DNA of 64,000 nt. Source: Bradyrhizobium canariense. GTDB lineage: Bacteria; Pseudomonadota; Alphaproteobacteria; Rhizobiales; Xanthobacteraceae. Below, in pieces: positions 19,579 to 28,773 of this stretch. The notes under the pieces are model-generated. The model saw only the letters and a list, made by a program, of their open reading frames with translations. It had not been told where the DNA came from and ran no database searches. Location of the stretch: contig NZ_VSST01000009.1 in NCBI RefSeq assembly GCF_019402665.1, forward strand, positions 1 through 64,000, given 5' to 3'. Each line of letters begins with the position of its first letter. Positions within the stretch are counted from its first letter, which is position 1. A program made the translations under genes and the position numbers.

Positions 19579-21102
19579 TCATGAAGGGCCGCTATTCTCT
19601 TCGGTGAGCGCGGGGGGGCCCGCGCTTTCGACCTCGATCATGTCGTGGCCGACGTCGACGCCCGCGACGGCCAGACCGAGACGACGAGAATCGCCGACGC
19701 CCCTGAACACAGGGCATGCCCAGGCGAGGGTGGCGATGCCTGACGGCGGCAGATCGAGTCTCAGCGTGTAGCCGTCATAACCGGTCACGACCGCTTCGGG
19801 GGCGACGGGCGTGCCGTCGATATAGAATCGCGTGTCGATCGTATCCAGCGGCGCGCGAAGCGCGGGGCTTCGAACGCGAAGGATGGTGCGGCCAGGCATC
19901 CCCTTGATGCGCACGGCAGCCTCCGGTTCGCTCCAGCGGAAAGTGTAACCGGCGGAGAACTCCTCGGCATGGAATCCGATCTGCGCGATAACGTGGCCAC
20001 CAAGAAAGCCGCCGACAGACCGCGCATCTCGCCCGAGACGATGAATGCAATCGAGTCTCTGATGCCGGATCAGCGCAGCGATGTATCGCCGCATCCATCG
20101 CGCGATCGCCTCGCTCGATCCGGCGGCCGTCAGAACGACCAGCACGGCCCGCGCGTGCCATGCCCCCAGCCGCGCGAAAGCGCGCGCGCCGAGATCGCCG
20201 AGCAGCGCCGGCACGGCCCAACGCCATAACGCCAGCAATTTCTCGCCGGACCGTCCTCGGCCGCCGCCAGCGAGGCTGTAGCGCAGGAGCGCGTTCAGTG
20301 CATTGCGGGCGAGCGACGTGCCGGCCTCACTCCGCGAGCTCCACTCGATCGGAACGTCGAGCAGCTCGCTGCCGGGATCGTTGCGGGCCTCGCTCAGATA
20401 GCGAATCTCGCCTTGCACGAAGTCGAGCGTGAATTGCTTCAGCTCGTCGATCTCGCCGACATAGTAGTGATGGAAGCGCGCCTCCTCGAGATAGCCGATG
20501 GAATGGCCTCTCGCGTGATAGGCGGCGGCAAGCACCCATTCGGCGAAATGACCGAGCTCTTCGCGCAGGCCGCCGCATTCCCAGTAGACGTCTCGCCGCG
20601 TCACGAAACACTGATCCAGCACCTTGCGCCAGGGATGCTGCTTCATACCGAACTCGATGTCGGCCTTGTACATGGCGGCCTCTGCCACGGATAACCGGTT
20701 ATGGCAGATCGGGATCGAACGGCAGGAAAAGCCGGCCCAGTCGGGATGAGCATCGATCGCGCGAATGCAGAGTTCGATCACGTCGGGTTCGGGCCGGCAG
20801 TGCGATTCCGTGAAGAACAGATAGCTGCCGCGCGCCTTCGTCGCGCCAAATGCGCAGAGCCCGATGTCGTGTTCGGAATCGGTGAATTCGAGTCGAGCCC
20901 TGTTGCCGGCCAGCGTCTTCAACTGCTCGCGTGCCGTGAAATCCGGTGGCACGACCAAAATGATCTCGTAGAGCGATTTGTCGGCAGTCTGCGACGTCCA
21001 GCCGAGCCAGGACATCTCCCACTGCCCGCGGTGAGATTCGAGCGGGATAATGATTGAGAACAGCGGAGATTCGCCGTCATCGAGTGCGGGCGCGTCCTGC
21101 AT
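19579..21102 (-). CDS. Glycosyltransferase family 2-like protein with C-terminal accessory domain
   Basis: 507 aa. Residues about 14-230 form a GT-A-type domain: FSIIIPLESHRG at the nucleotide-binding strand, ARGSYLFFTESHCRPEPD in the donor/metal region, and a WECGGLREEL acceptor-side segment. The remaining 270 residues are unlike GT2 cores and end in a beta-rich stretch I cannot assign. There is no signal peptide or obvious membrane anchor. It lies next to the sortase module, with a second GT2 gene on the other side, so a shared cell-envelope role is possible. Sugar and acceptor unknown. Confidence 0.8.
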   Translation of the reverse strand: MQDAPALDDGESPLFSIIIPLESHRGQWEMSWLGWTSQTADKSLYEIILVVPPDFTAREQLKTLAGNRARLEFTDSEHDIGLCAFGATKARGSYLFFTESHCRPEPDVIELCIRAIDAHPDWAGFSCRSIPICHNRLSVAEAAMYKADIEFGMKQHPWRKVLDQCFVTRRDVYWECGGLREELGHFAEWVLAAAYHARGHSIGYLEEARFHHYYVGEIDELKQFTLDFVQGEIRYLSEARNDPGSELLDVPIEWSSRSEAGTSLARNALNALLRYSLAGGGRGRSGEKLLALWRWAVPALLGDLGARAFARLGAWHARAVLVVLTAAGSSEAIARWMRRYIAALIRHQRLDCIHRLGRDARSVGGFLGGHVIAQIGFHAEEFSAGYTFRWSEPEAAVRIKGMPGRTILRVRSPALRAPLDTIDTRFYIDGTPVAPEAVVTGYDGYTLRLDLPPSGIATLAWACPVFRGVGDSRRLGLAVAGVDVGHDMIEVESAGPPALTEENSGPS

Positions 21103-21150
21103 GTCCCCTTATAGACGCATGCCGCGTCATTCCGGATAATTTCCTGCGGA

Positions 21151-21921
21151 CTATACCGACAGAAACAGCGCGAACGATTCTTCCACCGTTCGGCGCAGGT
21201 GCTTTTGGTACAGTTCATGGTTGGCATCGCCGGGCGCGACCCGACCCAGCGAGGGCTTCGCGAAGTTTCGAAGCGGCACATAGGCGATCGGCGCTGCGAT
21301 CGGCGTCAGCTGCGAGCCGGGGCCGGCGCGGAGCGTCGAGATGATCCCGTACATTTCGCCGGCGACCGTCGGCCGCGACACGGTGATTACGCGATGCTGG
21401 CCATGCTTGATGATGACGAGATAGATGAAGCCGGACTGATGCGGCACGGCGACCTCGCCGGTGTGTTCATAGGCGGCATCGGTCCGCTCCCCCTCGCGGA
21501 ACACCAGTGAAGAGACCTTCGGCTCCCAGACGATCTCGGTGCGGTAGGCGAAGATCGCGTCCTTGTCGCCGAACGACGGTCGCAACGTGATGTAGACGTC
21601 CTCGAGCCAGGTCACCGCGCGATGCGCATAGGAGCCGAGGCTGTCGGGCGCGACATCGTTTGCGGCCGGAGGCGTCACCACGGCGGCGCTTCTGCGCAGG
21701 GAGACGCCCAGCGCCTGCTCCAGCCGCACTGTGGTCGCCAGTGTGAACGGCCGTCGGCCACCGAGCACCTTCTCCAGCGTCGACAGGCTGAGCTTGGCCT
21801 GCTCGGCCAGCGCCTGCCGGGAGATCCGGCGCCTGGCGAGCTCCTCACGGATGGTCTCCGCAATCTCGCGGCTCTGCTCGTCCGAAAGCTGCTTGTCGGT
21901 GAATTTGTCCTGCGTCTGCAT
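21151..21921 (-). CDS. XRE-family transcriptional regulator
   Basis: 256 aa. Residues about 20-75 form a helix-turn-helix (RRRISRQALAEQAKLSLSTLEKVLGGRRPF) of the Cro/C1 type. The remaining 180 residues are a domain I do not recognise, with several short beta-strand-like stretches, perhaps a ligand sensor. Start ATG 21921 has GGAGCAGGG upstream; the frame is open further up but without a plausible start region. It is transcribed away from the sortase-target gene with 183 bases between the starts, so it is the natural candidate regulator of that module. Confidence 0.85.
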   Translation of the reverse strand: MQTQDKFTDKQLSDEQSREIAETIREELARRRISRQALAEQAKLSLSTLEKVLGGRRPFTLATTVRLEQALGVSLRRSAAVVTPPAANDVAPDSLGSYAHRAVTWLEDVYITLRPSFGDKDAIFAYRTEIVWEPKVSSLVFREGERTDAAYEHTGEVAVPHQSGFIYLVIIKHGQHRVITVSRPTVAGEMYGIISTLRAGPGSQLTPIAAPIAYVPLRNFAKPSLGRVAPGDANHELYQKHLRRTVEESFALFLSV

Positions 21922-22104
21922 CGTGGCCCTGCTCCAGGACAGCATCCTAGCAGGGCGGACAAACCAGCACAAAACCGCACTTGGCCATCTCGGAGGCGGC
22001 CGGCGGGGCCGGCCGTGGCGGAACATTGCCGATCATTCTGCTCGCGAAACCGCGCCGTCCTGGCCGATGCTCAGAGCCAGCAAACATCCTCGGGAGCAGG
22101 CCAA

Positions 22105-24366
22105 ATGGATACCTACGACACGACGGACAGCAACGAACACCCTTGGCTGGGCAGACTCATCGTGGTCGGACTGTTCCTTCTGGCGCAGGGCATCGCGGTG
22201 ATGCTGGTCGCCTTCGTGGCGCTGCTGGTGAGCTTGGAGCCGGGCTGGTCGGCGACGACGGAGCAGGCCAGCCTGCTTCAGCCCGGCGACGCCAAGTCCG
22301 GCACCCTGCTTCTGAAGGAGGATCGCGCCTACACGGAAGCGATCCGCCTCGGCATCGACGTCGACATCACGGTGTCGGGCCCGACATTGCGCGCCCGCGT
22401 CACCCAGATCTTCCGCAATCCGACCAAGGACTGGGCCGAGGCGACCTATGTCTATCCGCTCCCCGCCGGCGGTGCCGTCGATTCGCTGAAGATGGTGGTC
22501 GGCAATCGCGTCATCGTCGGCGACATCAAGGAGCGGCAGCAGGCGCGCGTGATCTACGAAGAGGCGCGCGGGGCCGGCCAGAAGGCCGCGCTCACCGAAC
22601 AGGAGCGGCCGAATATCTTCACCAACTCGGTCGCCAATATCGGTCCCGGAGAAACCGTGCTGGTGCAGATCGAGTATCAGGAACCGGTGCATCAATCCGG
22701 CAACGAATATTCGCTGCGCCTGCCGCTGGTGGTCGGACCGCGCTACAATCCGGCGCCGATCGTCCAGAGCGTCGATTTCCGCAACGATGGCTCCGGCTGG
22801 GGCGCGACGAATTCAGACCCGGTGCCGGACCGCGACCGCATCTCGCCGCCCGTGCTGGATCCCGCCAGGAATGCACCGGTCAACCCGACCAGCATCACGA
22901 TACGCCTGAACGCCGGCTTTGCGCTCGGCGAGGTCAAGAGCCCCCACCACAACGTCAAGGTCGAGAGCCCGGACAATACGACGCGAATCGTCACGCTTGC
23001 CGACGGTGCCGTGCCTGCCGACCGCGATTTCGAACTGACCTGGAAGCCGGCCGCCGCGAAGGCGCCGTCGGTTGGTTTATTCCGCGAGCGCGTCGGCGAC
23101 ACCGATTATCTGCTCGCCTTCGTCACCCCGCCCGCCGCCGAGCAGGCGACGCAGAAGCCACGGCCGCGCGAGGTGATATTCGTGATCGACAATTCCGGCT
23201 CGATGGGCGGCACGTCGATCGTTCAGGCCAAGGCGAGCCTCACCTACGCGCTCTCCCGTCTCCAGCCGACCGACCGTTTCAATGTCATCCGTTTCGACGA
23301 CACCATGGACGTGCTGTTTCCGGCCTCCGTGGCGGCGGATGCCGAGCGTGTCGGTGAAGCCACCTCGTTCGTCAGCGCGCTGCAGGCGCGTGGCGGCACC
23401 GAGATGGTGCCGGCGATGCGGGCCGCGCTGACCGACAAGCTCGGCGACGCCGGCATGGTTCGCCAGGTCGTATTCCTGACAGATGGTGCGATCGGCAACG
23501 AGCAGCAATTGTTCGAAACGATCACGGCGATGCGCGGCCGCTCGCGCGTGTTCATGGTCGGTATCGGGTCGGCGCCCAACACCTATCTGATGACGCGCGC
23601 CGCCGAGCTCGGCCGCGGTGCCTTCACCCATATCGGCTCGGTCGAGCAGATCGAGGAGCGCATGCGCGGCCTGTTTGCCAAGCTCGAGAACCCGGCCGTG
23701 ACCGGCCTGAGCGCAAAGTTCTCCGAAGCCAAGGCCGACGTCACACCGACGATCATTCCCGACGTCTATCGCGACGAGCCGCTGGTGCTGGCCGCAAAGC
23801 TCGACACGCTCGCGGGCTCGGTCGAGATCAAGGGCCGCGTCGGCGACCGCCCATGGTCGGTGACGCTGCCGCTGCAAAATGCGGCCGAAGGCAAAGGCTT
23901 GTCGAAGCTTTGGGCCAAGCGCAAGATCGACGATGCCGAAGTGGCGCGCACCCTGCGCGAGATGACGCCCGAAGATTCCGACAAGGCGATCCTGGCACTG
24001 GCGCTCGACCATCAGATCGTCACCCGACTCACCAGCCTCGTCGCGGTCGACAAGACGCCGAGCCGTCCCGAGGGTGAGCCGCTCAAGCTCAGCGAATTGC
24101 CGATCAACCTGCCGGCCGGCTGGGATTTCGCGAAGGTCTTTGGCGAACGCCAGCAGGTCCCGGCGCAACTCCGCGAGCGTCACGCCGATGCGCGCAGCCA
24201 GTCGGCCACGAGGCGGCCGACGCCGGCGGCAACCGATACGATCCGCCTGCCCAAGACCGCGACCTCGGCCGAGTTGAAGATGACCGCAGGCGTGATCCTG
24301 ATCCTGCTCGCCATGATCCTGTTCGTGTTCAACCGGCGTCAGTCCTTGCTCACTGACGCCGCTTGA
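22105..24366 (+). CDS. Sortase target protein with VIT and vWA domains (marine-type proteobacterial sortase substrate)
   Basis: 753 aa surface protein. An N-terminal membrane segment (about 16-45) serves as signal. A VIT domain (about 70-200; VTQIFRNPTKDWAEATYVYPLP and IKERQQARVIYEEA) and a von Willebrand A domain follow, with an intact metal site DNSGS at residues 362-366. The C-terminus is a classic sorting signal: LPKTA at 715-719, a hydrophobic helix (about 727-742) and the basic stop NRRQ. The partner sortase gene lies immediately downstream. Expected fate: export, cleavage after Thr718 and covalent attachment to an amine-bearing envelope acceptor that is not known. ATG 22105 follows GGGAGCAGG. 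Confidence 0.9.
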   Translation: MDTYDTTDSNEHPWLGRLIVVGLFLLAQGIAVMLVAFVALLVSLEPGWSATTEQASLLQPGDAKSGTLLLKEDRAYTEAIRLGIDVDITVSGPTLRARVTQIFRNPTKDWAEATYVYPLPAGGAVDSLKMVVGNRVIVGDIKERQQARVIYEEARGAGQKAALTEQERPNIFTNSVANIGPGETVLVQIEYQEPVHQSGNEYSLRLPLVVGPRYNPAPIVQSVDFRNDGSGWGATNSDPVPDRDRISPPVLDPARNAPVNPTSITIRLNAGFALGEVKSPHHNVKVESPDNTTRIVTLADGAVPADRDFELTWKPAAAKAPSVGLFRERVGDTDYLLAFVTPPAAEQATQKPRPREVIFVIDNSGSMGGTSIVQAKASLTYALSRLQPTDRFNVIRFDDTMDVLFPASVAADAERVGEATSFVSALQARGGTEMVPAMRAALTDKLGDAGMVRQVVFLTDGAIGNEQQLFETITAMRGRSRVFMVGIGSAPNTYLMTRAAELGRGAFTHIGSVEQIEERMRGLFAKLENPAVTGLSAKFSEAKADVTPTIIPDVYRDEPLVLAAKLDTLAGSVEIKGRVGDRPWSVTLPLQNAAEGKGLSKLWAKRKIDDAEVARTLREMTPEDSDKAILALALDHQIVTRLTSLVAVDKTPSRPEGEPLKLSELPINLPAGWDFAKVFGERQQVPAQLRERHADARSQSATRRPTPAATDTIRLPKTATSAELKMTAGVILILLAMILFVFNRRQSLLTDAA

Positions 24367-24394
24367 GAGAGGAGCTCCCCGAACTCCTCTGTTA

Positions 24395-24441
24395 GCGCGC
24401 GCGGCTGCCCGTCCCACACCAACGGCCGCGCGCGCCTTTTT
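24395..24441 (+). terminator. Strong intrinsic terminator between sortase target and sortase
   Basis: A perfect 11-bp stem GCGCGCGCGGC/GCCGCGCGCGC encloses a 19-base loop and is followed by CTTTTTG. A smaller 7-bp hairpin (AGAGGAG/CTCCTCT, 24368-24390) lies just before it. It should end most transcripts from the target gene before the sortase gene. Confidence 0.85.
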
Positions 24442-24444
24442 GTT

Positions 24445-24522
24445 GTCATTGCGAGCGCAGCGAAGCAATCCAGGCTGCCTCCGCGAAAAGATTCTGGATT
24501 GCTTCGCTTCGCTCGCAATGAC
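24445..24522. repeat. Palindromic intergenic repeat, family B, copy 2
   Basis: Arms GTCATTGCGAGCGCAGCGAAGCAATCCAG and CTGGATTGCTTCGCTTCGCTCGCAATGAC. It lies between the target terminator and the sortase start, leaving only a few bases for a sortase promoter or ribosome site outside the element. Confidence 0.85.
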
Positions 24523-24535
24523 GAGTGTGGAAACA

Positions 24536-25105
24536 ATGCCCCGCTTCATCTCTCCCTTGGTTCTTGCCTTGATCGGCATCATCCTGTTCGGCGACGGCGC
24601 CTACATCCATGCGAAGGCGTGGCTCGCGCAGGTGCTGCTGGAGCGCGCGTTCGACAAGAGCGTTGCGACCGGCGAAGTGGTCAGGCCATGGTCATGGGCC
24701 GACACATGGCCGGTCGCGCGGATCGAGGTGAGGCGGATCGGCGCCAGCGCGATCGTGCTGGAAGGCGCGAGCGGCCAGGCGCTCGCCTTCGGTCCCGGCC
24801 ATATCCGCCAAACGGCTGACGCGGGCGAGCGGGGTGTCGCCGTATATGCAGCGCACCGCGACACTCATTTCCGCTTCCTGCGGAACGTCGCCATTGGTGA
24901 CCTGATCGATGTCACACGCAGTGATGGCAAGCACTTTCGTTTTCGCGCGGATTCCTCCGCTGTGGTTCGCTTCGATGCCTCGGGCATCGATCCTGCGATA
25001 CGGGCTGCCGAACTCGTGCTCGCGACCTGCTGGCCGTTCGACGCCGTCGTGTCCGGCCCCGAGCGCTACATCCTGCATGCCACCCTGATCGGAACCGATG
25101 AATAG
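24536..25105 (+). CDS. Class GN sortase
   Basis: 189 aa membrane-anchored transpeptidase with a single N-terminal anchor (about 7-27) and an extracytoplasmic sortase fold. The catalytic triad is visible: His107 in YAAHRDTHF, Cys165 in LATCWPF and Arg177 in PERYIL. It is expected to cut the LPKTA signal of the upstream protein. The ATG at 24536 has no good ribosome site; GTG at 24527 is an alternative and would lie just after the repeat. Placement behind a strong terminator suggests low, separately controlled expression. Confidence 0.9.
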   Translation: MPRFISPLVLALIGIILFGDGAYIHAKAWLAQVLLERAFDKSVATGEVVRPWSWADTWPVARIEVRRIGASAIVLEGASGQALAFGPGHIRQTADAGERGVAVYAAHRDTHFRFLRNVAIGDLIDVTRSDGKHFRFRADSSAVVRFDASGIDPAIRAAELVLATCWPFDAVVSGPERYILHATLIGTDE

Positions 25106-25257
25106 CGGTTCGCAATCGATCCGCACCCCCCTCTTGAATCCGCCCGGCCTGTAGGGACAATCCCGCATGATGGAACCCGTGAACCGGCGCCGTCGACGCG
25201 AGACCTATCAGAATGGCCCATTGAGCATTTTCGCTGCAATTTGCGAGAAGAACGGGG

Positions 25258-26238
25258 ATGGATGAGGAGTTCAGGCAGCGTCTCGAACAGCTCGAGAACC
25301 GCGTCGCGCTCCTGGAGAGGAACCAGGATCTTATTGCCGCCGGGCGAAGACGCTCCTCGCTTCGGAGCCTCTGGCGCCGCCCGCCGATGTGGACCTTCGA
25401 GCAATATCCGCCGCGTCTGCTCAACCTGACGGCTTTCCCGCCAGCACCTGCGATCCATCCGGGCGCGCCCCGAATCGCGATGGTCACGCCGAGCTACAAC
25501 CATGCGCAATATCTCGACGCCACGATCGACAGCATCGTCAGCCAGAACTATCCGGACCTGTATTATCACGTGCAGGACGGCGCCTCGATCGACGGCACGC
25601 TCGATCTCCTGAAGGGGCGCGGCGATAGCCTGCGCTGGAGGAGCGAGCCGGACAAGGGGCAATCCAGCGCCATCAATCTCGGCTTCGCCGGCATCGAGAG
25701 CGAGATCATGGCCTATCTCAACAGCGACGACATGCTGCTGCCCGGGACGCTTGCCTATGTCGCAAATTACTTCATCGCACATCCGCATGTCGACGTCGTC
25801 TACGGCCATCGCGTCTTCATCGATCGCGAGGGACTGGAGGTGGGCCGCGCCGTGCTGCCGCCCCATGACGGCAGGGCGTTGCGATATGCCGACTACATTC
25901 CGCAAGAGACGATGTTCTGGCGCAAGCGCGTGTGGGACAGGATCGGGCCGATCGACGAGAGTTTACACTACGCGATGGACTGGGACTTCATCCTTCGAGC
26001 GCAAGCCGCAGGATTCAAATTCGCACGCTTGCCGCGATTTCTCGCCTGCTTCCGTATCCATGACGCACAAAAGACGGCATCCACCTATGCGGTCGGCGTC
26101 AGGGAGATGGGCATCCTGCGGCGACGCAATCTCGGCTTCGAACCGACACAGATGCAGATCCGGCGCGCCATCGCTCCTTATCTGGCGAAGCAGTTGGCCT
26201 ATCACTACGCCTACAAGCTCGGCATGCTGAGATACTGA
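25258..26238 (+). CDS. Glycosyltransferase family 2 protein
   Basis: 326 aa. It opens with a short coiled-coil-like segment (EEFRQRLEQLENRVALLERN), then a GT2 domain from about residue 72: IAMVTPSYNHAQYLDATIDSIV, the SD of the donor site in LNSDDMLLPGT, and WDFILRAQAAGF on the acceptor side. No membrane segment is evident. ATG 25258 follows ACGGGG. It may build an exopolysaccharide or lipopolysaccharide side chain; its location beside the sortase module is the only functional hint. Confidence 0.88.
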   Translation: MDEEFRQRLEQLENRVALLERNQDLIAAGRRRSSLRSLWRRPPMWTFEQYPPRLLNLTAFPPAPAIHPGAPRIAMVTPSYNHAQYLDATIDSIVSQNYPDLYYHVQDGASIDGTLDLLKGRGDSLRWRSEPDKGQSSAINLGFAGIESEIMAYLNSDDMLLPGTLAYVANYFIAHPHVDVVYGHRVFIDREGLEVGRAVLPPHDGRALRYADYIPQETMFWRKRVWDRIGPIDESLHYAMDWDFILRAQAAGFKFARLPRFLACFRIHDAQKTASTYAVGVREMGILRRRNLGFEPTQMQIRRAIAPYLAKQLAYHYAYKLGMLRY

Positions 26239-26397
26239 ACCACGGCGCGAGCAGAGATCCGAAGATGTCGATCACCAGGGCTTGACGCGCGCTCATTCCA
26301 CCGCACGGCATACCTGCCCACGTGGTTGCCAGTCCGAAGAACTCGCCATAGAACAGAGTGACGCACCGCCAACAAGAACAACAGGTGAGGTCACACC

Positions 26398-28617
26398 ATG
26401 GAAGCTCGCGTATCTGCCGCCTCAGCTTCGTCGCGCCCATGGTCTCCGGCGCCCGATGCCAGCGACATCGTCAAGGGCATCCACGCCATGCTGCATCCGC
26501 GCAACATCGTGCTGGTGGGCGCGACCGACAAGCCCGGCAACTATGCCGAGCGCATCTGGAACAATTTGGTCAAATACGGCTACGAGGGCGGGCTCTATCC
26601 GGTCAATGCCAAGCGCGACACCATCTGGGGTGTCCCCTGCTACAAGGACTTTGCAAGCCTCCCGGAAAAACCCGACCACGTGCTGGTGCTGGTGCCGGCG
26701 CGCTTTGCCGTGCAAGTGATCCGCGATGCCGCCGCGGCCGGCGCGCGCTCGGCCACCATCGTCACTTCGGGCTTCAGCGAGTTGCAGGATGAGGAAAGCC
26801 AGAAGCTCGCCGCCGAACTGCAAGCGGCCGTGCGCGAGACGGGATTGGCGGTCACCGGCCCGAACTGCCTCGGCAATTTGAGCGCGGGCGAAAAACTCTT
26901 CACCAATATCGACGACCGTATCGTCACCATGGAACACGGCGCGGTGGCGATTGCCGGGCAATCCGGCGCCATCGTCATGGCGATCCGCCAAGCTTTGGAA
27001 GATCGCGGTGCCGGGGTCGGCTACATGGTGACGACCGGCAACGAGGCCGGGCTCGAGACGCCGGACCTGATGCGCTATTTCGCCGAGGATCCGAGCATCA
27101 AGGTGATCGTGGTCTACCTCGAAGGCGTACGCAACACCAAGGCATTCCGGGACGCCTGCAAGGCGGCGCGCGCCGCGAGCAAACCGGTGATCGCGCTCAA
27201 GCTCGGGGCCTCCGAGGGTGGCCGCGCGGCGGCGATGGCACACACCGGCGCGCTCGCGGGCTCGATCGAGACATTCGACGCCATTGCAACGCGCGAAGGG
27301 GTCATCAGGGTCGGCGGGCTCGACGAGTTGATCGAGACCACCGAATGCTTCGTCCATGCCGCTGTGCCCAGGGGGGACCGGCTCGCCGCAGTGACGCTAT
27401 CCGGCGGCAAGCGCGGCATGCTGATCGACGCCTTCGATGCAGAAGGCCTGAATTTTGCGCCACTCAGCTCGCATGTCCGCTCGGAGCTGGCAAAGATGCT
27501 CGGGCCGGGCTCGATCGTCGGCAACCCGCTCGACGCTGGCTTTGCCGCGGTGGTCGATCCCTCCATCTACATGAAATCGATCGGGCTGATGATCGACGAC
27601 CCCGATATCGACATCGTCATCATCGATGCCGAGCTGCCGAAAGCGCCGCACGAGCTGCGCGAGCGCAATCTGCGCATCGTCGACGAGATGGCGAGCCGGG
27701 CCGGAAAGCCGGTGATCTATCTCAGCGCGATGTCGATCGGCTTCACCGAGTTCACCAAGACCTTGCGCAAGTCGCTGCCGCATCTTGCGGTGATGCAGGG
27801 CATGGATCGCGCGGTGACTGCGATCAAATCGCTGCTCGACTACGCCAAGCTGCGCAAGGAAGTGCCCGATATCGTCTCGAGCTCGAAGCCGGCCGCGCGT
27901 GCCGTGCTGGAGAAGGCGCTGAAATCGGCAACCGGCGCCGCACTCGACGAGGTCGCCTCGAAGAAGCTGCTGAAGGCCTATGGCATCCCGATCTCGAAGG
28001 AGGCCATCGCACAGACGGCAGCCGAGGCCGTGAAGATCGCCAAGCAGATCGGGTTCCCGGTCGTGGCCAAAGTCGTCAGTGCCGAGATCCTGCACAAATC
28101 GGACATCGGCGGCGTGGTGCTGAATCTCGACAACCCGGCCGAGGTGAAGAAGGCGTTCGCCGACATCACCGCGCGGGTGAGCAGGCTGAAGGGCAAGCCG
28201 AAGCTCGCCGGCATCCTGATCGCGCAGCAGGTCAAGGCCGATCTGGAGCTCGTGGTCGGCGCCTCCCTCGATGCCGAGATGGGTCCGGTCGTGCTGTTCG
28301 GCACCGGCGGCATCGACATCGAGCTGATGAAGGACGTCGCGCTCGCCGGCGCGCCGCTGGACGAGGCCGAGGCCCGGCTCCTGATCGGCTGCACCAAGGC
28401 CGGTATCAAGATGCGCGGCTATCGGGGCAAGCCGGCCTTGCACGAGGCCTCCGCGGTGAAGGCGCTGGTCGGTCTGTCCAACCTGATCGCGGATGCCGGA
28501 GACCGGATCGCCTCGATCGACGTCAATCCGTTCCTGATCAATGCCAAAACAGGCGTCGCCGTCGATGCCCTCATCGTGCTGAACAATGCTGCGGCTAAAC
28601 GCGCCGCCGGGCATTGA
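26398..28617 (+). CDS. ADP-forming acyl-CoA synthetase (fused alpha-beta, acetate-CoA ligase family)
   Basis: 739 aa NDP-forming acyl-CoA synthetase. The N-terminal CoA-binding domain (about 25-150; NIVLVGATDKPGNYAER) is followed by succinyl-CoA-synthetase-like ligase domains with GPNCLGNLSAG and a His in AMAHTGALAGS that is the likely phosphohistidine. An ATP-grasp domain (about 515-735) completes the fused single-chain form. It interconverts an acyl-CoA + ADP + Pi with acid + ATP. Substrate unknown: similar proteins act on acetate, aryl acids or other acids. AGGTGAGG precedes the start. Confidence 0.9.
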   Translation: MEARVSAASASSRPWSPAPDASDIVKGIHAMLHPRNIVLVGATDKPGNYAERIWNNLVKYGYEGGLYPVNAKRDTIWGVPCYKDFASLPEKPDHVLVLVPARFAVQVIRDAAAAGARSATIVTSGFSELQDEESQKLAAELQAAVRETGLAVTGPNCLGNLSAGEKLFTNIDDRIVTMEHGAVAIAGQSGAIVMAIRQALEDRGAGVGYMVTTGNEAGLETPDLMRYFAEDPSIKVIVVYLEGVRNTKAFRDACKAARAASKPVIALKLGASEGGRAAAMAHTGALAGSIETFDAIATREGVIRVGGLDELIETTECFVHAAVPRGDRLAAVTLSGGKRGMLIDAFDAEGLNFAPLSSHVRSELAKMLGPGSIVGNPLDAGFAAVVDPSIYMKSIGLMIDDPDIDIVIIDAELPKAPHELRERNLRIVDEMASRAGKPVIYLSAMSIGFTEFTKTLRKSLPHLAVMQGMDRAVTAIKSLLDYAKLRKEVPDIVSSSKPAARAVLEKALKSATGAALDEVASKKLLKAYGIPISKEAIAQTAAEAVKIAKQIGFPVVAKVVSAEILHKSDIGGVVLNLDNPAEVKKAFADITARVSRLKGKPKLAGILIAQQVKADLELVVGASLDAEMGPVVLFGTGGIDIELMKDVALAGAPLDEAEARLLIGCTKAGIKMRGYRGKPALHEASAVKALVGLSNLIADAGDRIASIDVNPFLINAKTGVAVDALIVLNNAAAKRAAGH

Positions 28618-28627
28618 TGTCGCTGAG

Positions 28628-28708
28628 GGCGGTTTAGCGCAGCGTAATCCGCCAATCCTTGCGACAAATGCGAGAGGAATGGCGGGTTACGCTTCGCTAA
28701 CCCGTCCC
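28628..28708. repeat. Palindromic intergenic repeat, family D, diverged copy 2
   Basis: Arms GGCGGTTTAGCGCAGCGTAATCCGCC and GGCGGGTTACGCTTCGCTAACCCGTCC pair imperfectly across a 28-base centre. The TTA(G/C)C...GCGTAA core resembles family D copy 1. It lies between two plus-strand genes. Confidence 0.7.
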
Positions 28709-28773
28709 ACTTAGGATTGCGGCCACAGCATCATCCTTCCAACTTCCCCGTTTTGGCCGTAAAATCACCCCGC

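Noticed and set aside
21622..22104. Upstream extension of the sortase-target frame by 161 codons
   Set aside because: It runs antisense through the XRE gene and would bury the N-terminal membrane signal; ATG 22105 has a ribosome site.
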